Shown piece by piece: positions 26,342 through 34,470 of a stretch of DNA of 64,000 bases. Within the stretch, counting starts at the first letter, position 1; each line of letters begins with the position of its first letter. The DNA is from CAVQLX01 sp963811605 (GTDB taxonomy: Bacteria; Desulfobacterota; Binatia; DP-6). The position numbers and the translations under genes are program-made. The notes beneath the pieces were generated by a model. That model was not told the DNA's origin. It searched no databases and saw nothing but the letters and a program-made list of their open reading frames with translations. The DNA is taken from contig CAWESA010000002.1 of assembly GCA_963811605.1 (NCBI GenBank), forward strand, positions 1 through 64,000. Reading direction: 5' to 3'.

Positions 26342-27088
26342 ATGCTGATCGTCGCCCTCGTGCTCATGCACTGGTTTCTGGCCGTCTTCATCCAGTCGAG
26401 CTTTCATCACCGCTACGCGTCGCATCGCATGTTCACCATGCCCCGGGTGACCGAGCGCATCACGCATCTGCTCGCCTGGGTCGTCCAGGGGGCGTCGTAT
26501 CTGCCACCGCGGGCCTACGCGATCCTCCATCGCGAGCATCACGCCTTCAGCGACACCGAGCGCGATCCTCATGCGCCCGCCTTATTTCGCAACGTGTTCA
26601 GCATGATGTGGGCCACGGGGCATCGCTTCAGCGCACATCTCGAGGGTCGCTCCAATCCCGAGCCGCGCTTCCTCGGCAATGCGCCGGAGTGGCCGGTGGT
26701 GGACCGGATCGGCTCGACGTGGACCAGCCGGATCGCGTTCGGCGCGGGCTGGGCGGTGCTCTACCTCTGGCTCGCGACCGCGTGGTGGCAGTTCCTGCTG
26801 CTCCCGATCCACTGGATCATGGGCCCGACCCAGGGTGCGATCGTCAACTGGTGCGGCCACAGCTACGGCTATCGGAACTTCGCCACCCGCGACGCCTCGC
26901 GGAACTTCCTCCCCTTCGACTTCCTCACCCTGGGCGAGCTGTTCCAGAACAACCACCACCGCGCCTCGGGCCGTCTCAACTTCGCGTGGCGCAAGTTCGA
27001 GTTCGACCCGACCTACCAGCTGCTCCGCGTGCTGGCCTGGATGCGTGTCATCCGGCTGATGCCGGAAGAAGCCGCCGCCGCGAGCTGA
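26342..27088 (+). CDS. Membrane fatty acid desaturase
   Basis: 248 aa from ATG 26342 (LIVALVLMHWFLAVFIQSS, the normal opening of this group); an upstream start at 26285 is possible. Three His boxes are present: HHRYASH (22-28), HREHHAFSD (63-67) and NNHHR (205-206), plus HSYGYRN at 173. The boxes bind a di-iron centre that introduces a double bond into acyl-CoA or lipid-bound acyl chains. Four hydrophobic stretches are consistent with an integral membrane protein. It lies between a convergent transposase remnant and divergent gpmA. Confidence 0.85.
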   Translation: MLIVALVLMHWFLAVFIQSSFHHRYASHRMFTMPRVTERITHLLAWVVQGASYLPPRAYAILHREHHAFSDTERDPHAPALFRNVFSMMWATGHRFSAHLEGRSNPEPRFLGNAPEWPVVDRIGSTWTSRIAFGAGWAVLYLWLATAWWQFLLLPIHWIMGPTQGAIVNWCGHSYGYRNFATRDASRNFLPFDFLTLGELFQNNHHRASGRLNFAWRKFEFDPTYQLLRVLAWMRVIRLMPEEAAAAS

Positions 27089-28112
27089 GTCCGCGGCCGC
27101 TAGCAGCCGTGTGACCCGCTTTGTCCGTCCAGTCGCGGCGCCCACGGTCGGGCTCCGCAATGTAGCTGCGGTGCCCCGCGGCGGTCAGCGCCACCAGCAC
27201 CGCGTTGCTGTGGTACCCCTTGTCGGCCACGACGCCCGCGAGGCGCGGGGCCAGGCGCGCGGCGGTCGCAGTGTCCGCCGCGGCCCCGCGGACCGTGGCG
27301 AGGTTCGCCGTGGTGGCGGCGAGCGTCGTCGGCAGCGTCGTCGTGTCGCCTGCGGCCCCGCCCGTGAGCGTGACCGCGAGCACCGCCCCCGTGTCGAGGT
27401 CGACGGCCTGCTCCTGCTTGTGCGCCAAGTGCGTGCGCCCATCCTTCATCTTCGTGATCTGGGCGTCGGGCTCGTGCGGATTCACCCACTCCCCATTCGC
27501 ACCCTTCTTGCGCCGCCGCCGATCCAGCCGCGCCAGCTGGGCGCGCGTCGGCGTCTCGATGCCCGAGGCGTGCGCCAGCTCCGTCAGAAACGCCTCGTAG
27601 CTCTGGCCATCCTCGCGCCGCACGATCGACCGCAACGCCGCGTTCGCCTCCAGCGTCGTCGCGTCCACGCCGACGGTCTGCCCCTTGACCAGCCCCGCGG
27701 TCGCCAGCACCCCCAGCACCCAGGTGAACACCTGCCCGTGGGTCTCGAGAGCGAGCCGCCGCCGCGTGCGCGACAGCGTCGAGTGGTCCGGCGGCGGCGT
27801 GTCCAGCGCCAGCCCGAGAAACCGCCGCAGGCTGAGGGCGTCCGCCACCCGCCACGCAATCCCGCGCTCGCTGTCGAGCCCTTCGAAGTAGCCGACCAGC
27901 AAGCAGCGGAAGTACACGCCCGGGGCCACGCTCGGCCGGCCCATCGTCGCCGCGTAGAACGGCGCGCACCGCGCTTCGACGAAGGCGTCGAACCCCGCCG
28001 CGCGCAGCACCCGCTCCAGCGCTTCGTAGAACGGGTGCCCGCCGACCGCGCGCAACTGCTGGTGTGTCACGAACAGTGGCGCCTGCTCCGCCCCCCACCG
28101 CCCCATCGCCAT
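27048..28112 (-). mobile_element. Truncated IS5/IS1182-type transposase
   Basis: The N-terminal DUF772-type region (PFYEALERVLRAAGFDAFVE, MGRPSVAPGVYFRCLLVGYF) and the DDE core are clear: first Asp in QTVGVDATTLEAN and second in GVVADKGYHSNAVL. Homology ends near 27105 after RRDWTDKAGH, and the frame then runs into antisense of the desaturase to 27048. The catalytic Glu and about 100 C-terminal residues are missing. On the other side the start is only 9 bases from the flavoprotein stop, with no terminal inverted repeat. The element should be immobile. Confidence 0.85.
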
Positions 28113-28121
28113 GCGCGTCCT

Positions 28122-29747
28122 CTAGGCGGCCGGATCGACGAGCACGCCGGGGTTGAGCGTCCCCCGCGGGTCCAGCGCCCGCTTGGCGGCGCGCAACGCG
28201 TCCGCGAACAGTTCCGGGCGCTCCTGGTCGTACCACGGACGGTGATCGCGCCCGACGGCATGGTGATGCGTGATGGTTCCGCCGTGGCGCAGGATCGCAT
28301 CCGAGGCGGCCGTCTTGATGGCCGCCCATTGCTCGAGCTCGGCGCCGCCACGGCCCGGGGCGATCACGGTGTAGTAGGGCGCCGGCCCGTCCGGGTAGAC
28401 GTGCGTGAAGCGACAGGTGACCACGCCCTGGCCGCACACGCGCTGAACGGCATCCCGTGCGGCCGCCATCACGCCGTCGTGGAAGGCGGGGAAGCGGTCC
28501 CACGTGACGGCGGTCTCGAACGTCTCGCTGACCATGCCGAGCGCGACGATGGCGTTGCGGAGGTAGGGCGCATCGAGAAAGGCGCGGCGCCACGCACCGG
28601 CCGCGCCGTCGCGCGCACCTTCCTCGGTGGTGCGGGTCGCGCCGGCATCGGCCGGCGCCTGGCCGCCGTGGTCGCGTGCGCACTCGAGTGCCCGGCTCAT
28701 CCAGGCATCGAGGCCATGGTCGGCCGACTCGAATGCGAGCAGCAGGACGGAGACATCGCCCGCCCCCGCGCCGGCGAGCGCGGCTTCGCCGGGATCGAGC
28801 AGGCGGCAGTTGGCCGGGAACAGGCCGGCCTGCGCGACGGCGCGGGCCGCCTCGGCGCCGCCGGCGAAGTCGCTGAACGTGACGCTGGCCGCGGCGCGGA
28901 ACCGAGGCCGGTCCTGCAGGCGCATCCAGGCCTCCGTGATGACGCCGAGGGTGCCTTCCGAGCCGATGAACAGCCGATCGGGCGACGGCCCCGCCCCGGA
29001 GCCCGGCAGCCGCCGCGTCTGCACCACGCCGCTCGGGGTGATCACCCGCAGGGCTTCGACGAAGTCGTCGATGTGCGTGTAGAGCGTGGCGTAGTGGCCG
29101 CCCGAGCGGGTCGCGATCCAGCCGCCCAGGCTCGAGAACTCGAACGACTGGGGGAAGTGCCGCAGGGTCAGGCCATGGGGGCGCAGCTGCTCCTCGAGGG
29201 CCGGGCCCAGGATGCCACCCTCGATGCGCGCCGCGCGCGATGTGCGGTCGACCTCGATGACCCGATCGAGCGCCGTCAGGTCGAGCGACACCACGGCGGG
29301 GTAGCGGTCGCGCGGCGGCGCCTCGACCCCGCCGACCACGCTCGAGCCGCCGCCGTACGGGATGGCGGCGGCGCCGATGGCGGCGCACCACTCGAGCACG
29401 GCCATCACCTCGGCCTCCGATCGCGGCCGCGCGACCACGTCGGGCGGGTTCGAGAAGTCGCCCCGGAGGCCGCGCAGGACGTCGCGAAACGACCGCCCGT
29501 AGGCATGCGACGCGCGGACGCGAGTGGCCGTGCTGCACCGCGACGCCAGCGCGTCCGGAGGCGCGCAGCGCGCGGGCGGGAGCTCGAGGCGATCGGGGTC
29601 CGGCGGGGTGATCGGTTCGAGCGGACCCAGCCCGTAGCGCGCTTGCAGGGCCTGGGCGATGCCGTGCTGCTGCTCGCGGGTGGGGCCGGCATCTGCCCAG
29701 CCCCAGCCCCAGACGCTGCGCTCCCGTCCCGCCGGCTCCGCCGTCAC
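28122..29747 (-). CDS. FAD-binding oxidase, alkyldihydroxyacetonephosphate synthase-like
   Basis: 541 aa from GTG 29747, with GGAG about 10 bases upstream. The PCMH-type FAD domain is at about 95-275 (AAIPYGGGSSVVGGVE, GGWIATRSGGHYATLYTHID). The C-terminal part has GGTITHHHAVGRDHRPW, matching the HHH stretch of AGPS that acts in ether-lipid synthesis, and ends RALDPRGTLNPGVLVDP. It probably exchanges an acyl for an alkyl chain on DHAP or oxidises a related substrate. There is no peroxisomal-type neighbour here, so an ether-lipid role is tentative. Confidence 0.85.
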   Translation of the reverse strand: MTAEPAGRERSVWGWGWADAGPTREQQHGIAQALQARYGLGPLEPITPPDPDRLELPPARCAPPDALASRCSTATRVRASHAYGRSFRDVLRGLRGDFSNPPDVVARPRSEAEVMAVLEWCAAIGAAAIPYGGGSSVVGGVEAPPRDRYPAVVSLDLTALDRVIEVDRTSRAARIEGGILGPALEEQLRPHGLTLRHFPQSFEFSSLGGWIATRSGGHYATLYTHIDDFVEALRVITPSGVVQTRRLPGSGAGPSPDRLFIGSEGTLGVITEAWMRLQDRPRFRAAASVTFSDFAGGAEAARAVAQAGLFPANCRLLDPGEAALAGAGAGDVSVLLLAFESADHGLDAWMSRALECARDHGGQAPADAGATRTTEEGARDGAAGAWRRAFLDAPYLRNAIVALGMVSETFETAVTWDRFPAFHDGVMAAARDAVQRVCGQGVVTCRFTHVYPDGPAPYYTVIAPGRGGAELEQWAAIKTAASDAILRHGGTITHHHAVGRDHRPWYDQERPELFADALRAAKRALDPRGTLNPGVLVDPAA

Positions 29748-29764
29748 CCGGAGGGCTCCTGCTC

Positions 29765-30047
29765 TCAGTAGCGGGGCCGGGGGCCGCCGCCGCCCCCGCT
29801 GCGTTCGCGCGCTTCGGTGACGGTGAGCTGGCGGCCAGCCGATGCTGTGGCCGTTGAGCTCCTCGATGGCGCGCTCGGCTTCCTCGGCCGAGCTCATCTC
29901 GACGAATCCGAACCCCCGGGACTGGCCCGTGGCGCGATCCGTGATGACCGAGGCGGACTCGCAGGTACCGACGCCCGAGAAAAGCTCGGTCAGCTGCTCG
30001 CTGGTGGTGGAGAAGGGCAGGTTCCCCACGAAGAGCTTCTTGCCCAT
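29765..30047 (-). CDS. RRM RNA-binding protein with glycine-rich tail, one frameshift
   Basis: ATG 30047 with a GGAGAG ribosome site. One RRM: RNP2 LFVGNLPF and RNP1 SRGFGFVEM, ending in ELNGHSIG. One extra C near 29838 then breaks the frame. Removing it yields WRQLTVTEARERSGGGGGPR and stop at 29765, the normal short Gly/Arg tail. Without the correction the frame runs into the downstream flavoprotein gene, an artefact. Bacterial single-RRM proteins of this kind bind RNA and are often cold-responsive. Confidence 0.8.
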
Positions 30048-30148
30048 CGCTCTCTCCTTCTCGGCGTATCTGCTTTGGCGCCGCGAGCGGGCACGGCGGC
30101 CCCTGACGAGAGCCGCCCACCGTGCGGGCGCGTCACGCGAAGCGGCGG

Positions 30149-30571
30149 CTAGCGCAGGCTGCGCTTCTTCGCCCGCAGCCCGCGCCGGCTTCCGCCGTTC
30201 TTGCGGAACGCGGGGAAGTCCGGAACCTCCGGTGGCGGGAACTCGCGGCCGCCCGAGAAATCCGGCGCCCGGAACATCGGGGCTGCGCCGCCCGGTCTCG
30301 GCGGTCGAGGCGCGCGTGCCGGCGGCTTGTCGTCGGCGTCGTTCACCCGCAGCCGCCGGCCGCGATGATCGAGGCTGTCGAACCGCCGGATGGCGTCGGC
30401 GGCCATGGCGGCGTCCGAGAACTCCGCGAAGGCGAACCCGCGGGACCGACCGGTCAGCCGATCGATGCCGAGGCGGACGCGCACGCGCGGGTCGACCTCG
30501 ACCAGCAGCGTACGCAGCTCGTCTTCTGTGGCCTCGAAACTAAGATTGCCGATGAAAATGGTGGACGAAAT
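30149..30571 (-). CDS. RRM RNA-binding protein, probable ATT start
   Basis: 140 aa from ATT 30571. RNP2 is IFIGNLSF and RNP1 SRGFAFAEF; the tail is rich in Arg, Pro and Gly (PPARAPRPPRPGGAAPMF). The alignable protein starts at ISSTIFIGNL, and no ATG, GTG or TTG lies near that point. An almost perfect Shine-Dalgarno GAGGAGGAG sits four bases before ATT. Using the upstream ATG (30712) would overlap the GST gene by 68 bases and add unrelated residues. The second RRM gene is about 100 bases downstream. Confidence 0.75.
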   Translation of the reverse strand: MSSTIFIGNLSFEATEDELRTLLVEVDPRVRVRLGIDRLTGRSRGFAFAEFSDAAMAADAIRRFDSLDHRGRRLRVNDADDKPPARAPRPPRPGGAAPMFRAPDFSGGREFPPPEVPDFPAFRKNGGSRRGLRAKKRSLR

Positions 30572-30584
30572 GGGACTCCTCCTC
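30569..30584 (-). promoter_or_regulatory. Strong Shine-Dalgarno in front of an ATT start
   Basis: On the minus strand GAGGAGGAG (30576-30584) is followed by TCCC and ATT (30569-30571). A rare start paired with a very strong ribosome site resembles infC of enteric bacteria, where AUU allows autoregulation through IF3. Whether that applies here is unknown. Confidence 0.5.
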
Positions 30585-30644
30585 AATAGCCAGGGTGTGG
30601 TGGGACCATAGCAGTTCGATGGGGCGCCTGCGAGCCTCTGACGG

Positions 30645-31424
30645 TCACTCGAGCTCGTGCGAGAAGCGAATGTTGCCCTGGCGTAGTCCGTCGAGGACGA
30701 TGTCGACCCCACCGCTGCGGAGCATCCACTCCAGCCGATGGTCCCGGTACTCGCGGCGGAACTGGCCGGAGGCGACGAGCTGCGGCAGCATCTCGAAGCC
30801 CGCCATGCTCTCGGTCGCCGCCTCGAAGGTGGCGACGACGCTCGGACGTGAAGCGACCCGCGCGAGCCAGCCGGCGAGCGCGGAGCCGGGCGGCGGCGGC
30901 GACCCCGTCATGGCGGCCGCGTTGACGAAGGGGACGACGCAGACGTCGCCCCAGCCGAAGGCGTCGCCGTTGAAGAAGGGACGTCCGCCGAGGGCGCGGT
31001 CGAGGTAGGCGTTGCAGCCCGCGCGCTGGCCGGCGGCGCGCGCTTCCAGCTGCTCGGCCAGCGGACCGGTGGCGCGCTGGAAGACGCGGATCTCGAAGAT
31101 GGCCCAGTTGACCGCCTCGTAGTACGTGTCGCACAGCTCCTCGAGCATGCGGACGCGGGCGCGCTCGGCCGGCGTGGCCGGCAACAGCGGCGGTGTGGGC
31201 CAGCGATCCTCGAGGTATTCGAGGATGATGGTGGAGTCGAAGACCGCGACGTCGCCGTCCACCAAGGCGGGGACCTCGAGGCGCGGATTGATGGCCGCGA
31301 ACTCGTCAAGGCTGCCGCCGAGGATATCCGGGAGCCGCGACTCGAAGGCCACGCCCTTCTCCCGCAGCGCGATCTTCACCTTCTGCGCGTAGGGCGAGAG
31401 CGGGTGCTCGTGCAGGACCACCAT
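30645..31424 (-). CDS. Glutathione S-transferase family protein
   Basis: 259 aa, ATG 31424. The thioredoxin-fold N-terminal domain (VLHEHPLSPYAQKVKIALRE, VPALVDGDVAVFDSTIILEY) carries the glutathione-site cis-Pro and the Asp-Ser pair; the usual catalytic residue position is the Ser in LSPYAQ. The C-terminal all-helical domain runs from about 85 to 210. It conjugates glutathione or a similar thiol to electrophiles, or acts as a thiol reductase. It ends 73 bases before the ATT-started RRM gene. Confidence 0.87.
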   Translation of the reverse strand: MVVLHEHPLSPYAQKVKIALREKGVAFESRLPDILGGSLDEFAAINPRLEVPALVDGDVAVFDSTIILEYLEDRWPTPPLLPATPAERARVRMLEELCDTYYEAVNWAIFEIRVFQRATGPLAEQLEARAAGQRAGCNAYLDRALGGRPFFNGDAFGWGDVCVVPFVNAAAMTGSPPPPGSALAGWLARVASRPSVVATFEAATESMAGFEMLPQLVASGQFRREYRDHRLEWMLRSGGVDIVLDGLRQGNIRFSHELE

Positions 31425-31433
31425 CGGCGGGTC

Positions 31434-32471
31434 TTAGAGCACAGGCACAGGCGACGGGCTAGAGGGTCGCAAGCGAAAAATCAGGCCGGCGCGAGCTGCT
31501 CGAACGCGCTCCAGACGGCCGCCTCGTCGAAGGAAGGGGTGGATCATGGGCGTGGTCACCCCGGCGCGGGCGAAGGCCTCCAGCCTCGCCCGGCAGTGAT
31601 CGGCCGGGCCGATGACCGCCAGCCGGTCGATCAGGTCGTCGGTCACGGCGGCGAGGTTGCGAGCACGGTCCTTGGCCTGCCAGCCGGCCAGGATCGCTGC
31701 CGCCTCGTCGGGGAAGCCGCACCAGGCGACGAACCGGTTGTAGACCGAGGTCGCGAAGTACGGCCCCATCATGTGGCGGATGGCGCTACGGGCTCCGGCG
31801 ACGTCGTCCGTGACGATGGTCTGGAAGCGGCTCACGACCTCGAGCCGGGAGGGGTCGCGGCCGGCGCGCTCGGCGCCGCGACGGACGTGCTCCAGCATCC
31901 GTGGCACCGCCTCGACCGGCATGAAGTTCAGGATGACGCCGTCGGCGATCTCGCCGGCCAGCTCCAGCATGGGCGGCATGAGGGCCGCGAGGTAGATGGG
32001 AACGGGGCGGGGCGGCAACGAGACGAGGCGGAATCCGCGCGTCCGGATCGTGCGTCCCTGGAAGGTGACGCGCTCGCCGGCCAGCATCTGGCGCAGGACG
32101 GCGACGGACTCCCGGATACGCTGCAGCGGGCGCGCGAACGGCACGCCCCCCCACGCATCGACGATGGTCTCGCTCGATGCGCCGATACCCAGCACGACGC
32201 GGCCCGGTGCGAGCTGCGCGACCGAGCCGGCGCCGCCCGCCATGACCGACGGCGTGCGGGTGTAGACCGGGATGACGGCGGTACCGATGCGCAGGCGCGA
32301 CGTGCAGCTCGCGACCGCGGCGCCGACCACGAAGGCGTCCGGCCCCGCCCCGGTGTCGGCGATCCAGACGCTGTCGTAGCCGAGCTCCTCGACGCGCGCG
32401 GCGACGCGACGGCACATGCCGAGATCGGGCGGGAGCGGCAGGCTGGCGGCGAGGCGCATCGCGGGGTCCAT
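31434..32471 (-). CDS. LLM-class F420/FMN-dependent oxidoreductase, frameshift at C-terminus
   Basis: As read, 345 aa from ATG 32471. The TIM-barrel luciferase-like fold is clear: RVEELGYDSVWIADTG, RLRIGTAVIPVYTRTP, GRVVLGIGASSE, and TPMIHPF at the end. One extra C near 31540 gives the nonsense tail; without it the chain ends FDEAAVWSAFEQLAPA at a TGA at 31481. Members of this class reduce or oxygenate substrates with F420 or FMNH2. The reductase and ferredoxin genes directly upstream could feed it electrons, which is inference. Confidence 0.85.
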   Translation of the reverse strand: MDPAMRLAASLPLPPDLGMCRRVAARVEELGYDSVWIADTGAGPDAFVVGAAVASCTSRLRIGTAVIPVYTRTPSVMAGGAGSVAQLAPGRVVLGIGASSETIVDAWGGVPFARPLQRIRESVAVLRQMLAGERVTFQGRTIRTRGFRLVSLPPRPVPIYLAALMPPMLELAGEIADGVILNFMPVEAVPRMLEHVRRGAERAGRDPSRLEVVSRFQTIVTDDVAGARSAIRHMMGPYFATSVYNRFVAWCGFPDEAAAILAGWQAKDRARNLAAVTDDLIDRLAVIGPADHCRARLEAFARAGVTTPMIHPFLRRGGRLERVRAARAGLIFRLRPSSPSPVPVL

Positions 32472-32502
32472 GGCACAGCCGCGCTCCGCCGACAAGGCGG
32501 TC

Positions 32503-33156
32503 TCACCACTTCTCGTACTGCACGGCGCGCCGCGCGTACCCGCCCCCGCGCAGGAGGTCGCGCAGGCGAGGCACGACGTCGCCCACCCCGCACACGAAGA
32601 AGTGCCGCGAGCGATCGTCGTCGTGCTCGAGATAGCGCCGCCGCACCTCGTCCTCGATCCGCGCCGGATCGAGCTGGTGGCGCTCGAGCCCGGCGAGCCC
32701 GGCGAGCTCGGCATCGTAGAGCGGGCGCGTCGCGGCCTGGAGCAGGCTCACGGGATGGGTGGCGGTCGCGAGCGCGCGCCGCAGCATGGGCCGGATCGGC
32801 GCGATGCCGGTATCGATGGCGACGAAGACCACCGGCGCCTCGGGGGCGCGATCGAGGACGAACGTGCCCCAGGGCCCGGTGAATTGGATCGGGGCGCCCG
32901 GCTCGAGCCCGAACAGGTAGTGCGACCCGGCGCCACCCGGCACCAGATTCAGCAACAGCTCGACGTGCTCGCGATCCTCTGGGCTGGATGCGATGGAGTA
33001 CGGCCGGATCACGCGCTCGCCGGCCAGCGGCAGCAGGCAGGACAGGAACTGCCCGGGGCGGAAGTCGAGCCCGCCCGGGATGGCGAGCACGAGCGAGCGC
33101 GTGTCGGCGCCGTGATCGACGATCGCCTCGAGGAGCGCGGTGCGCTCCTCAGCCAT
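32503..33156 (-). CDS. FAD/NAD(P)-binding ferredoxin reductase-type protein
   Basis: 217 aa, ATG 33156, overlapping the ferredoxin stop by 8 bases. The ferredoxin-NADP reductase fold is visible: FAD motif RPYSIASSPED (RxYS), nucleotide domain VVFVAIDTGIAPIRPMLRRA (GTG-x-APxxP-like, reading DTGIAPIR), and C-terminal FFVCGVGDVVPRLRDLL. Co-translation with the 2Fe-2S gene implies that the two form an electron-transfer chain. Confidence 0.85.
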   Translation of the reverse strand: MAEERTALLEAIVDHGADTRSLVLAIPGGLDFRPGQFLSCLLPLAGERVIRPYSIASSPEDREHVELLLNLVPGGAGSHYLFGLEPGAPIQFTGPWGTFVLDRAPEAPVVFVAIDTGIAPIRPMLRRALATATHPVSLLQAATRPLYDAELAGLAGLERHQLDPARIEDEVRRRYLEHDDDRSRHFFVCGVGDVVPRLRDLLRGGGYARRAVQYEKW

Positions 33157-33520
33157 GGCTGCCCGATATCTGGTTGATCGTGTAGCGCGGGATGAGCACC
33201 TCGATGACCGCGTCGTCGTCCTCGAGGACGGCCTGGCAGCCGAGGCGAGAGGTGGGCGTCAAGCCGGGCGCCTTGTCGAGCAGATCCTCCTCGCTCTCCT
33301 CCGCCTCCGACAGCCTGCCGCTCCCCTGCTTCACGATCACGTGGCACGTGGTGCACGCGCAGCTGCCGCCGCAGGCGTGCTCGAGCGGCACGCCGTGCGC
33401 CAGCAGGATGTCCAGGATCGAGCCCGGCCGTCCGTCGTGCTGGAACGGCGCCTGTGCCAGATCGACCTCGATGACCTGCTCGGGCGCGCCGCTCTCGAAT
33501 CGCACGATCACCGTCGCCAT
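33149..33520 (-). CDS. 2Fe-2S ferredoxin (adrenodoxin type)
   Basis: 123 aa, ATG 33520. The cluster ligands follow the adrenodoxin spacing: Cys50, Cys56, Cys59 (EHACGGSCACTTCHV) and Cys95 (RLGCQAVL). The N-terminal VRFESG... and acidic helix SEAEESEEDLLD match Isc-type or P450-type ferredoxins. It is first in a three-gene minus-strand set, ferredoxin, reductase, LLM oxidoreductase. Likely partners are those two. Confidence 0.9.
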   Translation of the reverse strand: MATVIVRFESGAPEQVIEVDLAQAPFQHDGRPGSILDILLAHGVPLEHACGGSCACTTCHVIVKQGSGRLSEAEESEEDLLDKAPGLTPTSRLGCQAVLEDDDAVIEVLIPRYTINQISGSHG

Positions 33521-33615
33521 GGGAACGGCGACTCTACCAGGGGCCCCCGGGCGGGGCGAGCCGACACGGCGGATCCTGGCGGCGCGGCAGCGGCCTGGTG
33601 TAAGCGAGGCGGACC

Positions 33616-34461
33616 ATGGCGATCCACTACGAGCAGGACGGTCATGTCGTCACCATCACGATCGACCGGCCCGAGGCGCGCAACTCGCTCGACCTCGAGC
33701 ACTTCGGCGCGCTGGCCGATTGCTGGGTGCGCTTCCGGGACGACGAGGAGGCGTTCGTCGCCATCCTGACCGGGGTGGGCGACGTCTACTGCGTCGGCGC
33801 CGACCTGAAGAAGTTCATCCCCATCGTCACCGAACGTGCCGACCAGCTGGCCGCCGGCGGCTCGATGGAGCGGGTGGACGAGTCGCGCTACACCATGGCG
33901 CACTCGCTGGTCGCCGTGCTGCGTGACGGCGCGGTGCTGCCCGAGACCGGGGAGGTGTTCACGCTCTACAAGCCGGTGATCGCGGCCATCAACGGCATCT
34001 GCGCGGCGGGCGGTCTCGAGATGATGTGGAACACGGACCTCCGGGTGTGCGCGGAGGATGCCTGGTTCCAGCTCGCCGAGCCGCGCCGCGGTCTGTTCCC
34101 GGGTGGCGGCTCGACGGTGCACAGCGCCCGGCAGCTCTCGTGGTGCAACGCGATGGAGGTCGTGCTGCTGGCGGATCGGATCACGTCGCAGCGCGCCCTC
34201 GAGATGGGGCTGGTCAACCGCGTCGTGCCGCGTGACCGGGTGCTCGCGGAGGCGCGCAAGCTCGCCGACACGATCTGCCTCAACGGGCCGCTCGCGGTCC
34301 GGGCGTGCAAGCAGTCGGCGAAGGAGAGCACCTTCCTGCCGCTCAAGCAGGCGCTGGAGAACGAGATGACCTTCTCCGCCGGCGTCTTCATGAGCGACGA
34401 CGCCAAGGAAGGCATCAAGGCCTTCAAGGAGAAGCGGCCGCCGGTGTGGACGGGACGCTGA
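33616..34461 (+). CDS. Enoyl-CoA hydratase/isomerase family protein
   Basis: 281 aa, ATG 33616. The crotonase fold is clear: ITIDRPEARNSLD, first oxyanion loop VYCVGADLKKF, second loop NGICAAGGLEMM, then FQLAEPRRGLFPGGGSTVHS. The catalytic-Glu positions of classical enoyl-CoA hydratase are partly changed (EPRRGLFPGGG keeps one acidic residue), so hydratase is only the family name. A beta-oxidation-related step on an acyl-CoA is likely. It is divergent from the ferredoxin set. Confidence 0.88.
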   Translation: MAIHYEQDGHVVTITIDRPEARNSLDLEHFGALADCWVRFRDDEEAFVAILTGVGDVYCVGADLKKFIPIVTERADQLAAGGSMERVDESRYTMAHSLVAVLRDGAVLPETGEVFTLYKPVIAAINGICAAGGLEMMWNTDLRVCAEDAWFQLAEPRRGLFPGGGSTVHSARQLSWCNAMEVVLLADRITSQRALEMGLVNRVVPRDRVLAEARKLADTICLNGPLAVRACKQSAKESTFLPLKQALENEMTFSAGVFMSDDAKEGIKAFKEKRPPVWTGR

Positions 34462-34470
34462 CGCGCGCGC

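Noticed and set aside
28122..30047. Single fused RRM-FAD oxidase protein
   Set aside because: The fusion exists only because of one extra base near 29838. Correcting it gives a normal RRM tail and stop, and the flavoprotein has its own start and ribosome site.
27100..30120. Minus-strand open frame of about 1000 codons across transposase, flavoprotein and RRM genes
   Set aside because: Each of the three genes has a different, motif-bearing frame. This one is Arg/Gly-rich noise.
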